From Flavobacterium sp. 245 (GTDB taxonomy: Bacteria; Bacteroidota; Bacteroidia; Flavobacteriales; Flavobacteriaceae): 64,000 nt of DNA. The DNA is taken from contig NZ_SNXB01000001.1 in the NCBI RefSeq assembly GCF_004362055.1, forward strand, positions 1-64,000, in the 5' to 3' direction. The notes below the pieces were generated by a model. That model had not been told where the DNA came from, ran no database searches, and saw nothing but the letters and a program-made list of their open reading frames with translations. The position numbers and the translations under genes are program-made. The stretch's first letter is position 1. Every line of letters begins with the position of its first letter. Below are positions 14,363 to 22,818 of the stretch, piece by piece.

Positions 14363-15679
14363 ATGAGTACTACAACTACGCCTTATGTGGCTTTCAAAGT
14401 AAAAGACATTTCTCTAGCGGCTTGGGGAAGAAAAGAAATTGAACTAGCTGAAGCTGAAATGCCAGGTTTAATGGCGCTTCGTGCTGAATATAAAGACGAA
14501 CAACCTCTTAAAGGTGCTCGTATCGCTGGATGTTTGCACATGACGATTCAAACTGCTGTTTTGATCGAAACTTTAATTGCTCTTGGTGCTGAGGTTACTT
14601 GGTCTTCTTGTAACATTTTCTCTACTCAGGATCAGGCTGCTGCTGCTATTGCTGCTGCTGGAATTCAGGTTTATGCTTGGAAAGGTCTTGATGAGCAATC
14701 ATTTGACTGGTGTATTGAGCAAACTTTATTCTTTGGTGAAGACAGAAAACCATTGAACATGATTCTTGATGATGGTGGAGATTTAACAAACATGGTTATT
14801 GACCGTTTCCCAGAATTAGTTCCTGGAATCAAAGGTTTATCTGAAGAAACTACAACTGGTGTTCACAGACTTTACGAAAGAGTAAAAGCTGGAACTTTAC
14901 CAATGCCTGCAATCAACATTAATGACTCTGTTACTAAATCTAAATTTGATAACAAATACGGTTGTAAAGAATCTGCAGTAGATGCAGTTCGTCGTGCAAC
15001 TGACTTAATGTTAGCTGGAAAAAGAGTTGTTGTTTGTGGATATGGTGACGTTGGAAAAGGAACTGCTGCTTCTTTCAGAGGTGCAGGATCTATTGTAACT
15101 GTTACTGAAATCGATCCAATTTGTGCTTTACAAGCTGCAATGGACGGTTATGAAGTTAAAAAATTAAACACTGTTATTGCTAATGCTGATATCATCATTA
15201 CAACTACAGGAAATAAAGATATCGTTCTTGGAGAGCACTTCGAGCAAATGAAAGACAAAACTGTTGTTTGTAACATCGGACACTTTGATAACGAAATTGA
15301 TATGGCTTGGTTGAATAAAAACCACGGTGCATCTAAAATCGAAATCAAACCTCAGGTTGACAAATACAACATTGCTGGAAAAGATATCATTATTCTTGCT
15401 GAAGGCCGTTTAGTAAACCTTGGTTGTGCTACAGGTCACCCAAGTTTTGTAATGAGTAACTCATTTACAAACCAAACTTTGGCACAAATCGAATTATGGA
15501 ACAACAGTGCTGCTTACAACAATGACGTTTATATGTTGCCTAAACACTTAGATGAAAAAGTTGCTGCTTTACACTTAGCTAAATTAGGCGTTGAACTTGA
15601 AGTTCTAAGAGAAGATCAAGCTGCTTATATTGGTGTTGAAGTTCAAGGTCCATTCAAACCAGAATACTACAGATACTAG
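14363..15679 (+). CDS. ahcY: Adenosylhomocysteinase (SAH hydrolase)
   Basis: This 438-residue protein matches the usual length. N-terminal [24 protein letters not shown] and the NAD-binding [20 protein letters not shown] are diagnostic. Substrate residues in [13 protein letters not shown] and the C-terminal DHYRY-type tail (PFKPEYYRY) are present. It splits S-adenosylhomocysteine to adenosine and homocysteine, relieving product inhibition of methyltransferases. Codon use is rich in highly used codons. It is monocistronic between a repeat-filled promoter region and a strong terminator. Confidence 0.98.
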   Translation: MSTTTTPYVAFKVKDISLAAWGRKEIELAEAEMPGLMALRAEYKDEQPLKGARIAGCLHMTIQTAVLIETLIALGAEVTWSSCNIFSTQDQAAAAIAAAGIQVYAWKGLDEQSFDWCIEQTLFFGEDRKPLNMILDDGGDLTNMVIDRFPELVPGIKGLSEETTTGVHRLYERVKAGTLPMPAININDSVTKSKFDNKYGCKESAVDAVRRATDLMLAGKRVVVCGYGDVGKGTAASFRGAGSIVTVTEIDPICALQAAMDGYEVKKLNTVIANADIIITTTGNKDIVLGEHFEQMKDKTVVCNIGHFDNEIDMAWLNKNHGASKIEIKPQVDKYNIAGKDIIILAEGRLVNLGCATGHPSFVMSNSFTNQTLAQIELWNNSAAYNNDVYMLPKHLDEKVAALHLAKLGVELEVLREDQAAYIGVEVQGPFKPEYYRY

Positions 15680-15735
15680 TAAATTTAGATTTCTGTCTCG
15701 ATAGCTATCGGGATTAGATTTTTAATACATATTTC

Positions 15736-15773
15736 AAACCCGACAAGTTCAAAAAAACTGTCGGGTTTTTTCT
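15736..15773 (+). terminator. ahcY terminator
   Basis: AAACCCGACA pairs with TGTCGGGTTT around an A-rich loop, and a T run follows. A small CGATAGCTATCG palindrome (15699-15710) lies between the gene and this stem. Confidence 0.85.
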
Positions 15774-15888
15774 TTTTGTAATTCAACAAAAAAACATTTC
15801 TCTCAAAAAATTGCACGTTTACAAATATCTACTTACTTTTAATAATTAAAATAAGGTTCTATTTCTCAAACACTTAAACAGTACAAGC

Positions 15889-18207
15889 TTGAAAAAAACT
15901 ACTTATTTAATCGTCTTCTTTTTTTTACTAAGTCTTCCACAAATCATTTTTTCTCAGGAAAAGAAACCTAAAGTCGTATTAGTATTAAGCGGTGGTGGAG
16001 CAAAAGGAGTTGCCCATATTCCGCTTTTGCAAAAACTCGATTCCTTACACATTGTCCCTGATCTTATCGTTGGAAACAGTATGGGAAGCATCATTGGAGG
16101 TTTGTACGCCATGGGATATTCTGGTGACAGTATCGAAAAAATCACTAAAAATATATATTGGGATAAACTCCTTGGCGGAGGCCAATCGTTGCGATCTGTA
16201 AGTGCAGAAGAAAAACGAGAATTTCAAAGATATTTAGTTGGAATAGGTGTTAAAGATGGAAAACTTAATAGTATTGGTTCTCTATTAAATGATCAAAACC
16301 TAAGAGAATACCTTTCTGAATTAACCTTTCCTGTATATAATGTTAGAGATTTTGACAGTCTCCCTATTCCGTTTCGAGCTATGGCTACCGACTTGGTTGA
16401 GGGGAAAGAAGTTATTTTAAGCAAAGGTAGTTTAGCTTATGCTATGCGGGCAAGTATGTCATTGCCAGCCGTTTTTAAACCAATGCCTTACGAAAAATCA
16501 ATTTTAGTAGATGGAGGGGTATTAAATAATTTCCCGACTGATGTTGCCCAACAAATGGGCGCCGATATTATTATTGGAAGTGATGTAGGTGGCGGATTGG
16601 AACCAATTGACAAACTGAACAATGTCATGACAATATTGATGCAGACCAGTATGTTTCCGAGCAATATTAAGAATCCTGCAAATCGTGATCGTTGTACAAT
16701 ATTAGTCGATCACTTACCCAACTTACGTTTCTCTACCGCTGATTTTGCAGATAGTGACGAAATTTACAAAGACGGTAAAATCGCTACAAATCAAAATCTT
16801 CCTGCTTTAATTGCCTTATCAGAAAAACTAAAAGCATTTCCGCAACGCACGCACGCGTTGCCTGATATGCCAAAAGAATTTGTCCTGGACACAATTGTTT
16901 ATAAAAATATAAGTCCTGAGAATATGCCTTTGGTATTAGGAAGAGCAAACCTTAAAACACATGTAAAATACACCACAAAAGATTTAATAGCCGGAATTAA
17001 CAGGGCTATGGGTACCAATCTTTTTGATCAGATAACCTATAGCTATTTCATCAAAGACGGAGACAAATTAGGAATTACATTGTTTGGATTTGAACGCGCC
17101 AAAAATCAGCTCAACACCTCAATACATTATGACACTTACAGAGGCGTTGGGATCATTTTTAATTACACCGGCCGAAATATTCTCGCCGATGCATCGCGTC
17201 TTCTTTTAACTTTGGATATTGCAGAACAGCCAAAAGCAAGAATCAATTATCAGAAAAATTTCGGGCAAAACAGAGAATGGTGGTGGATGTCTGAAGCTTA
17301 TGGTGCCTTGCTGCGACAAGAAATTTACATCAATGGCAAAGCATCAGACAATATACTTTATAATGCTATTGAAATCAATAACGAGGTCAACAAAAATTTA
17401 AATTCGCTGAAAAGTTATGCAGGTTTTGGCTTAAACTATATCCACTCTAACCTAAAACCAAAATATGACCGGGAATACAATCCAAACTCCGTCAATATAA
17501 ACAACTACAAAGCTAATAATATCGAATTCAACATGCATTATTCCTATAATGATATGGACAAGGTATTTTTTGCGACAAGCGGAAACATTATAAAAGCAAA
17601 TGTAGCGAGATCATTCCTTAGTGATGTCGACGCCTCTTTTTCTGCTCCTGATTTAATAAATATTTCCGGTTCAACAAATGGCTACACAAAATTTGGTTTT
17701 AGTTTTGAAAAGAGGGCACTCTTAAAAAAGAGAATTACAGGCATTGTAGGATTTGATTCCTATTTTATTTTTCAGGATAAACTTAAAGACGATCAAATTC
17801 CGTTTTCAGGATTTGGTTATGCTACAAAATATTTTTTAGGAGGTATTATTCCAAGCTCTGGCAGCAATCGTTTTTCATTTGCCGGTCTAAATGAAGACGA
17901 AGTCAATGTCACGCAATATATGGGACTTAGACTCGGCTCTCAAATAAATCTAACCGGAAAAATTTACCTTACTCCACACTTTAATATTGCTAGTGTAGGT
18001 TTTGATACTTTTGACGATTATATCGGTCATGTATTTAGCCCAAAAGGAAAGTGGGACGAAAACACCGAGCCTAGCCTTATATTGTCTGGAGGATCAGCGA
18101 TTTCTTATCAGTCTATTTTAGGTCCTATTCATTTTGATATGTCGTGGATAAACAACATTGATAAAGTGCGATTGTTTTTTAGCGTAGGATTATCACTCAA
18201 TCCGTAG
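15889..18207 (+). CDS. Patatin-like phospholipase with C-terminal outer-membrane barrel
   Basis: This 772-residue protein starts at TTG (15889). The signal peptide (MKKTTYLIVFFFLLSLPQIIFSQ) follows at once, and there is no good ATG nearby. The patatin domain (~28-270) has the oxyanion loop SGGGAKGVAH, nucleophile motif GNSMG and the catalytic DGGVLNNFP. After a POTRA-like section (~330-390), the last ~380 residues alternate like an Omp85/Surface-antigen-type barrel and end in FSVGLSLNP. This is the PlpD-like layout (type Vd-like), seen in Bacteroidetes as RssA-like proteins. It would act as a lipase at the outer membrane. Confidence 0.88.
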   Translation: MKKTTYLIVFFFLLSLPQIIFSQEKKPKVVLVLSGGGAKGVAHIPLLQKLDSLHIVPDLIVGNSMGSIIGGLYAMGYSGDSIEKITKNIYWDKLLGGGQSLRSVSAEEKREFQRYLVGIGVKDGKLNSIGSLLNDQNLREYLSELTFPVYNVRDFDSLPIPFRAMATDLVEGKEVILSKGSLAYAMRASMSLPAVFKPMPYEKSILVDGGVLNNFPTDVAQQMGADIIIGSDVGGGLEPIDKLNNVMTILMQTSMFPSNIKNPANRDRCTILVDHLPNLRFSTADFADSDEIYKDGKIATNQNLPALIALSEKLKAFPQRTHALPDMPKEFVLDTIVYKNISPENMPLVLGRANLKTHVKYTTKDLIAGINRAMGTNLFDQITYSYFIKDGDKLGITLFGFERAKNQLNTSIHYDTYRGVGIIFNYTGRNILADASRLLLTLDIAEQPKARINYQKNFGQNREWWWMSEAYGALLRQEIYINGKASDNILYNAIEINNEVNKNLNSLKSYAGFGLNYIHSNLKPKYDREYNPNSVNINNYKANNIEFNMHYSYNDMDKVFFATSGNIIKANVARSFLSDVDASFSAPDLINISGSTNGYTKFGFSFEKRALLKKRITGIVGFDSYFIFQDKLKDDQIPFSGFGYATKYFLGGIIPSSGSNRFSFAGLNEDEVNVTQYMGLRLGSQINLTGKIYLTPHFNIASVGFDTFDDYIGHVFSPKGKWDENTEPSLILSGGSAISYQSILGPIHFDMSWINNIDKVRLFFSVGLSLNP

Positions 18208-18265
18208 TTGATTTTAAAAGTATATTTTCTAAAATCTAAAATAATTAGGGCGTGCCATTATTTAA

Positions 18266-18304
18266 AAAAAGGCCTAAATATACTTTGCGCTCATTAGGCC
18301 TTTT
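18266..18304 (+). terminator. Terminator after the patatin gene
   Basis: AAAAAGGCCTAA pairs with TTAGGCCTTTT across a 16-base loop. The stem is flanked by A and T runs, so it may act in both directions. Confidence 0.75.
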
Positions 18305-18308
18305 CTTA

Positions 18309-18366
18309 AACACTGTCGGGCTATCCGGGCTACTTCGGTAGCTTCCTCCTATCCCTCACGCACACG
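18309..18366. repeat. Probable dispersed GC-richer intergenic repeat
   Basis: This short segment (CACTGTCGGGCTATCCGGGC, then a CTACTTCGGTAG hairpin and CCTATCCCTCACGCACACG) is far more GC-rich than its surroundings. It resembles an intergenic element I recall as frequent in Flavobacteriia. No second copy lies in the window. Confidence 0.4.
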
Positions 18367-18453
18367 TAGACCAAGAACTTTAAATATTCTGATATTATTT
18401 TGTGTCTCCTTAAATTTAAAATTTAAATTTGAACCCCAGAACATCAAAAAAAT

Positions 18454-18738
18454 ATGATCGAAAAAATTTTATGTGAAATACATGGTTCAAAAGAAATGAC
18501 TTTCGCCTGTATTCACATTGCAATGGCAATAGACTCAAAAGAAAAAGTAGGTTTTTACTATTCAGAAGTTAAAGAAGATCTTCCACAAATTGCATGGTGC
18601 AGACAATGCGAACAATGGCTTCTTGATAATGGAGAAGTATGGACTGAAGTTTTTCAAGCCAAAGCCGATTTTAAAATGTTATGTATTGATTGTTTTGATG
18701 AAGTAAAAAGCAATGAAACAGAAATTCATATTCGATAA
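18454..18738 (+). CDS. Small cysteine-rich protein, probably zinc-binding
   Basis: This 94-residue protein of unknown function has seven cysteine/histidine features in regular order: CEIHG, ACIH, CRQC and CIDC. The two CxxC pairs about 35 residues apart suggest one zinc-ribbon-like site. No signal peptide or membrane helix is seen. It stands alone between the patatin gene and the SMR transporter. The ATG follows a purine-rich stretch (ATCAAAAAAAT). Confidence 0.7.
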   Translation: MIEKILCEIHGSKEMTFACIHIAMAIDSKEKVGFYYSEVKEDLPQIAWCRQCEQWLLDNGEVWTEVFQAKADFKMLCIDCFDEVKSNETEIHIR

Positions 18739-18767
18739 ATAAATACTTTTCGGTTTCAAACAAAGCT

Positions 18768-18775
18768 TAACTTTG
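18768..18775 (+). promoter_or_regulatory. -7 element (TAACTTTG) of the SMR-GNAT pair
   Basis: TAACTTTG matches TAnnTTTG and lies 15 bases upstream of the SMR start codon. This implies a very short leader. Confidence 0.45.
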
Positions 18776-18790
18776 TAAAAAACACGAATC

Positions 18791-19123
18791 ATGAAGAACT
18801 TCTTATTCTTATTCATTGCCATAATTTTCGAAATCATAGCAACTTCGGCATTAAAAAAATCTTCAGAATTCACTAAATTAATTCCGAGTATTATTACTGT
18901 AATTGGTTATTGTGGTGCATTTTATTGTTTGAGTTTTGCAATCAGAACAATTCCCGTTGGTTTTGCTTACGCCATTTGGTCTGGAGTCGGAATTGTTTTA
19001 ATTACAGCAATTGGTGCTATTTTCTTCAAAGAAATACCAGATTTGCCAGCAATAATTGGGCTGAGTTTAATTGTAATTGGTGTTATTATAATTAATGTTT
19101 TTTCTAAAACTGTGGCACATTAA
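18791..19123 (+). CDS. SMR family multidrug/quaternary ammonium efflux protein
   Basis: This 110-residue protein has four membrane helices, the exact size of EmrE-type transporters. The essential glutamate of helix 1 is Glu14 (IAIIFEIIATSALK). The signatures IPVGFAYAIWSGVGIVLI and the GLSLIVIGVIIIN dimerisation helix are present. It exchanges lipophilic cations for protons as an antiparallel dimer. The substrate is not readable; EmrE-like rather than Gdx/SugE-like motifs favour drugs over guanidinium. The GNAT gene starts 16 bases later, so they likely share a transcript. Confidence 0.9.
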   Translation: MKNFLFLFIAIIFEIIATSALKKSSEFTKLIPSIITVIGYCGAFYCLSFAIRTIPVGFAYAIWSGVGIVLITAIGAIFFKEIPDLPAIIGLSLIVIGVIIINVFSKTVAH

Positions 19124-19139
19124 TTTCAAACATTAAAAA

Positions 19140-19601
19140 ATGAATTTCAGAAAAGCTACAATTTCGGATCTTCCCGAAATGAAGGAATTGTTCGTCCAAA
19201 CCATCCAATCGGTTTGTAAAAACGATTATAATACTGAACAAATTAACGCTTGGACTTCTGGTGCAAAAATCACACAACGCTGGATTGATGTTGTTGAAAA
19301 ACAATTTGTTTTACTTGTAATAATTGAAAACAAAATGGCTGGTTTCGGAACTCTGAAAGATGGCAATTATATCGACTTCTTTTTCATTCACAAAGACTTT
19401 CAAAGACAAGGAATTGCCAACAAAATCTTTACCGAATTAGAACTTGAAGCTAAAAAACATCATTCAAAAAGTATAACTTCTGATGTAAGCATAACCGCAA
19501 AACCATTTTTCGAAAAGAAAGGATTTGTTATAAAAGCAAAACAAAAAAACATAGTAAAAGGCGTTGAGATTATAAATTACAAAATGGAAAAAGAATTATA
19601 A
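19140..19601 (+). CDS. GNAT family N-acetyltransferase
   Basis: This 153-residue single-domain protein has the acetyl-CoA-binding motif A as HKDFQRQGIANKIFTELE, matching Q/RxxGxG/A. The core beta-strands FGTLKDGNYIDFFFIH precede it. A C-terminal FFEKKGFVIKAKQKN segment is typical of small-molecule GNATs such as YafP-like enzymes. It probably acetylates an amine on a small molecule, but the acceptor is unknown. It follows the SMR transporter by 16 bases, and a joint role in resistance is possible but speculative. Confidence 0.87.
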   Translation: MNFRKATISDLPEMKELFVQTIQSVCKNDYNTEQINAWTSGAKITQRWIDVVEKQFVLLVIIENKMAGFGTLKDGNYIDFFFIHKDFQRQGIANKIFTELELEAKKHHSKSITSDVSITAKPFFEKKGFVIKAKQKNIVKGVEIINYKMEKEL

Positions 19602-19610
19602 CGAACAATA

Positions 19611-19751
19611 TAATCTCGCAAAGACGCGAAGTCGAAAAAATTTTTCTTGCTATTGTCATCCTGAGCGAAATCTAAGGATCGCAAAGTAATTCCATAAAGA
19701 TAAGCAAACTTAAAAAGTAAATCTTTGCGACTTCGCGTCTTTGCGAGATTA
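19611..19751. repeat. Long inverted repeat of the TCTCGCAAAG family
   Basis: Perfect 24-base arms (19611-19634 and 19728-19751) begin with AATCTCGCAAAGACGCGAAG. The interior holds a second motif, GTCATCCTGAGCGAA (19655 onward), that recurs in variant form at 57191. The remaining sequence to 19870 is AT-rich and contains fragments such as GATCTTTGCG. No gene is visible in this 269-base gap. Confidence 0.8.
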
Positions 19752-19870
19752 AAAACATTGCGATCTTTGCGTAAATCTTAGCGCACTTTGCGGTTTAAAA
19801 AAACGCAGCAAGTTTCGGATTTTATGCCAGCAAAAACCAATCGATCTTTGCCTTATAAAATGGAATAAAA

Positions 19871-20713
19871 ATGAACACACAAGAAACCATTAATTATAAT
19901 CGTATAGCCGAAGCTATCGATTATATCAAAGCAAATTTTAAAGATCAGCCCAATCTTGATGAGGTTGCGGATAAAGTACATTTGAGTCCGTTTCACTTTC
20001 AGAGGCTTTTTAGCGATTGGGCAGGCACAAGTCCGAAGAAATTTTTACAGTACACAAGTCTTGAACACGCAAAGAAATTACTCAAAGAAAATCAGGCAAC
20101 CATTTCTGAAACAGCCTACGAAACAGGACTTTCCGGAACAAGCCGTCTTCATGATTTATTCGTAAACATCGAAGGAATGACTCCGGCCGAATATAAAAAT
20201 GGCGGAAAGAATTTAGAAATCAACTTCAGTTTTGCCGAAAGTCCGTTTGGAAATATAATTGTCGCTTCGACCCAAAAAGGGGTTTGTTTTATGGCTTTCG
20301 CCGAAAACGAAGAAATCGGATTTGAAGATTTAAAACACAAATTTCCGAATGCAACATTCTCTAGAAAACTGGATTTAGTACAACAAAATGCCTTGTTTAT
20401 TTTCCAAAACGACTGGAGTAAATTATCTGAAATCAAACTGCATTTAAAAGGAACTGATTTCCAATTGAAAGTTTGGGAAACGTTGCTAAAAATTCCAATG
20501 GGACAACTTTCGACTTACGGTTCCATTGCGCATCAAATTGAAAAACCGAGTGCTTCACGCGCTGTCGGGACTGCAATTGGAAGCAATTCTGTAGCATTTT
20601 TAATTCCGTGTCATCGTGTTATCCAATCCACAGGAACCTTTGGCGGTTATATGTGGGGAAACACACGTAAAACGGCTATAATTGGCTGGGAAGGTGCGCA
20701 GATAAATCTTTAA
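19871..20713 (+). CDS. Ada-like AraC regulator fused to O6-methylguanine-DNA methyltransferase
   Basis: This 280-residue protein has an AraC-type double helix-turn-helix (~8-105, HLSPFHFQRLFSDWAGTSPKKFLQ). An MGMT domain follows (~112-280) with the active-site cysteine in IPCHRVIQS and the DNA-binding RAVGTAIGSN. The classic N-terminal zinc/phosphotriester domain of Ada is absent. A separate Ada-zinc-like protein is encoded 1.2 kb downstream. It would repair O6-alkylguanine and probably control the alkylation genes that follow. The start is at the ATG after a repeat-rich intergenic stretch. Confidence 0.93.
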   Translation: MNTQETINYNRIAEAIDYIKANFKDQPNLDEVADKVHLSPFHFQRLFSDWAGTSPKKFLQYTSLEHAKKLLKENQATISETAYETGLSGTSRLHDLFVNIEGMTPAEYKNGGKNLEINFSFAESPFGNIIVASTQKGVCFMAFAENEEIGFEDLKHKFPNATFSRKLDLVQQNALFIFQNDWSKLSEIKLHLKGTDFQLKVWETLLKIPMGQLSTYGSIAHQIEKPSASRAVGTAIGSNSVAFLIPCHRVIQSTGTFGGYMWGNTRKTAIIGWEGAQINL

Positions 20714-20741
20714 TTTAATTTACACAAAGCATATCCGTAGG

Positions 20742-20830
20742 GACGCACTGCAGTGCGTCTAACGTCACGTATTTCTACTTTCAATCTTTGCGACAATCTT
20801 TGCGTAGGCGCACTGCTGTCCGCCTCTACG
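20742..20830. repeat. Pair of GC-rich palindromes upstream of the 2OG oxygenase
   Basis: GACGCACTGCAGTGCGTC (20742-20759) is a perfect palindrome. CGTAGGCG and CGCCTCTACG (20803-20830) form a second hairpin. An in-frame upward extension of the oxygenase gene to 20788 would translate this repeat, so I reject that start. Confidence 0.65.
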
Positions 20831-20859
20831 ATGAAAAAAAACCACATAATAATTTATTT

Positions 20860-21573
20860 ATGCAAAATATACAATCAAAAATTGCTTCTCAAAACTGGGA
20901 AAGCATAACCGAATCTATGCACGAAAATGGATTTACAATCATTCCAAATTTACTGAATAACGAAGAATGCGAAGACTTGAAATTCGATTATGATAATCCA
21001 AATTTATACCGAAAAACAGTTGTTATGGAGCGTTATCGCTTTGGCTTAGGAGAATATAAATACTTTAATTATCCACTTCCGGATTTGATTCAAAACATAC
21101 GTTCATCTATTTATCCAAAACTGGCTCCAATTGCCAATGCGTGGATGAAAGTGTTAAACATGGACACCATTTTTCCGGAAACACACGAAAAATTACTCGA
21201 AGAATGTCACGAAAATAATCAACTAAAAGCAACGGTTTTAATTTTAAAATATGGTGAAAGTGGTTTTAATACTTTGCATCAGGATTTATATGGAGATGTT
21301 TATTTTCCTATTCAAATAGTTCTTTTCCTAAACGAACCCGATGAAGATTTTACGGGAGGAGAATTTGTATTAACACAGCAAACGCCAAAAGCGCAATCAA
21401 AAGCGATTGTTTTGAAACCTAAAAAAGGTGATGCTTTGGTTTTTACAACCAATTTCAGACCTGTAAAAGGCACAAAAGGATATTATCGTGTCAATATGAA
21501 ACATGGTGTGAGCGAAATTCATTCGGGAGAACGTTATACGTTGGGAATTATATTTCATGATGCACTATCGTGA
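20860..21573 (+). CDS. 2-oxoglutarate/Fe(II) oxygenase in the alkylation-repair cluster
   Basis: With the start at 20860 (MQNIQSKIASQ) the protein has 237 residues. The facial triad is HQD in NTLHQDLYGDVYFP and the distal His in VNMKHGVSEIHSGERYT, with Arg in the RYTLGI strand. The C-terminus is GERYTLGIIFHDALS. It resembles prolyl-hydroxylase-type 2OG oxygenases rather than AlkB. Its substrate is not known; its position between Ada and AlkB suggests a role in alkylation or oxidative damage. Its 3' end is duplicated immediately downstream. Confidence 0.85.
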   Translation: MQNIQSKIASQNWESITESMHENGFTIIPNLLNNEECEDLKFDYDNPNLYRKTVVMERYRFGLGEYKYFNYPLPDLIQNIRSSIYPKLAPIANAWMKVLNMDTIFPETHEKLLEECHENNQLKATVLILKYGESGFNTLHQDLYGDVYFPIQIVLFLNEPDEDFTGGEFVLTQQTPKAQSKAIVLKPKKGDALVFTTNFRPVKGTKGYYRVNMKHGVSEIHSGERYTLGIIFHDALS

Positions 21574-21930
21574 TAAATTGAATCTCGCAAAGTCGCAGAG
21601 TCGCTAAGAAATAATGCATTACTAACGTTTTAAGTTTTTAAGGAATCTGGTCTGATTTTCACAAATCCTTATTAATCTATATTTCAATATAAACTTTGCG
21701 TCTCCGCGACTTTGCGAGATTAATTCTGGTGAACGGCATACTTTGGGGATTATTTTTCATGATGCACTATCGTGATAAATTGAATCTCGCAAAGTCGCAG
21801 AGTCGCTAAGAAATAATGCATTACTAACGTTTTAAGTTTTTAAGGAATCTGGTCTGATTTTCACAAATCCTTATTAATCTTAATATTTCAATATAAACTT
21901 TGCGTCTCCGCGACTTTGCGAGATTAATTC
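21553..21930. repeat. Near-perfect tandem duplication (~175 bp, two copies)
   Basis: Copy 1 spans 21553-21726 and copy 2 spans 21755-21930, with offsets of 202-204 bases and essentially one 2-base indel. Each unit contains the last codons of the oxygenase gene (...FHDALS, stop) plus a hairpin of the TCTCGCAAAG family. The 28 bases between them and the first codons of copy 2 also encode a C-terminus. The 402-base gap 21574-21975 contains nothing else coding. Confidence 0.9.
21725..21775 (+). pseudogene. C-terminal fragment of a second 2OG oxygenase
   Basis: In one frame this reads SGERHTLGIIFHDALS and a stop. It differs from the functional gene's end by Tyr to His and by synonymous changes in GGT-GAA-CGG-CAT-ACT-TTG-GGG. 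The DNA identity becomes complete from TTTCATGATGCAC onward. The upstream part of the gene is missing, so it is a remnant, not an expressed protein. Confidence 0.75.
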
Positions 21931-21975
21931 GCGCCAATAATGCAACATTTTGCGCCTTTCCAATAACAAAACAAA

Positions 21976-22220
21976 TGATACAACACAACAAAATTCTTGA
22001 TTCCGATCTTAGAAATAAAATTAAAAATGCAGAAATTTGCTTCGGTGGAAACCGAAAACTAAAAATTTACGGAACATTAAAATGTGCTTCCGGAAAAAGA
22101 ATGAAACACGAAAATCGGGTTTTCTTTTTATCGGAAGATGAAGCTAAAAAAAATGGTTTCAGGCCTTGCGGACATTGCATGAAAACCGAATATCAAAACT
22201 GGAAAAATGGACTTATTTAA
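21976..22220 (+). CDS. Stand-alone Ada-type metal-binding domain protein
   Basis: The start at 21976 (MIQHNKIL) gives 81 residues. An in-frame extension to 21900 would run through a repeat. It aligns to the Ada N-terminal zinc domain: IYGTLKCASGKRM corresponds to the FCRPSC region and GFRPCGHCMK to FRPCKRC. Three zinc-site cysteines are kept, but the position of the methyl acceptor (Cys38 in E. coli Ada) is Gly. An upstream EICFGG cysteine may replace a ligand. Phosphotriester repair chemistry is doubtful. It overlaps alkB by 14 bases, so the two are coupled. Confidence 0.82.
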
Positions 22221-22815
22221 TCCGCATACAGACGAAAATACAAACCTGCTTCCAAAAGATGGAACGGTGAATTATTATGGAAAATTATTTTCTCGTGAAG
22301 ATTCAAACCATTATTTAGATATTCTTTTGAATACTATCGAATGGAAAAATGACGAAGCGATTATCTTCGGAAAATTAATTTTGACTAAAAGAAAAGTGGC
22401 TTGGTACGGCGATTCGGGTTTTGAATATACCTATTCGAATACAACCAAAAAAGCACTTCCGTGGACAAAGGAATTATTAGAATTAAAAGCAATTATTGAA
22501 AAGGAAACGGGTGAAACTTTCAATTCTTGTCTCTTAAATTTATATCATTCCGGAGAAGAAGGAATGGCATGGCACAGTGATGCTGAAAAAGATTTAAAGA
22601 AAAATGGCGCCATTGGTTCGGTTAGTTTTGGTGCGGAACGCAAGTTTGGATTTAAACATAAAGAAACCAAAGAAGTTGTTTCCTTAATTCTGGAACACGG
22701 TAGTTTATTAGTAATGAAAGATGAAACACAAACGTATTGGTTACATCGTTTGCCTCCAACCAAAACGACTTCAAAACCAAGAGTAAATTTGACTTTTAGA
22801 ACAATTGTGAGATAA
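22207..22815 (+). CDS. alkB: AlkB-type alpha-ketoglutarate dioxygenase
   Basis: This 202-residue protein carries the AlkB catalytic set: WHSDAE (His-x-Asp), distal His in YWLHRLPP, and RVNLTFR for 2-oxoglutarate. LNLYHSGEEGMAWH matches AlkB/ALKBH2-3-like enzymes that remove alkyl groups from 1-methyladenine and 3-methylcytosine. It overlaps the preceding Ada zinc-domain gene and ends the alkylation cluster, converging on the YjbR gene. Substrate preference between DNA and RNA is not decided. Confidence 0.95.
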   Translation: MDLFNPHTDENTNLLPKDGTVNYYGKLFSREDSNHYLDILLNTIEWKNDEAIIFGKLILTKRKVAWYGDSGFEYTYSNTTKKALPWTKELLELKAIIEKETGETFNSCLLNLYHSGEEGMAWHSDAEKDLKKNGAIGSVSFGAERKFGFKHKETKEVVSLILEHGSLLVMKDETQTYWLHRLPPTKTTSKPRVNLTFRTIVR

Positions 22816-22818
22816 AAA

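Noticed and set aside
15699..15710. CGATAGCTATCG palindrome as an operator
   Set aside because: It lies after ahcY and just before its terminator, with no promoter nearby; it is probably an incidental or dispersed repeat.
20788..20859. Upstream extension of the 2OG oxygenase
   Set aside because: It would translate the palindromic repeat CGTAGGCG...CGCCTCTACG; the ATG at 20860 fits the domain start better.
21553..21930. Insertion sequence or mobile element
   Set aside because: No transposase frame, no terminal repeats with target duplication. The tandem structure and coding remnant fit duplication or conversion better.
21900..21975. Upstream extension of the Ada zinc-domain protein
   Set aside because: It falls inside the second copy of the duplicated repeat. 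The ATG at 21976 is the natural start.
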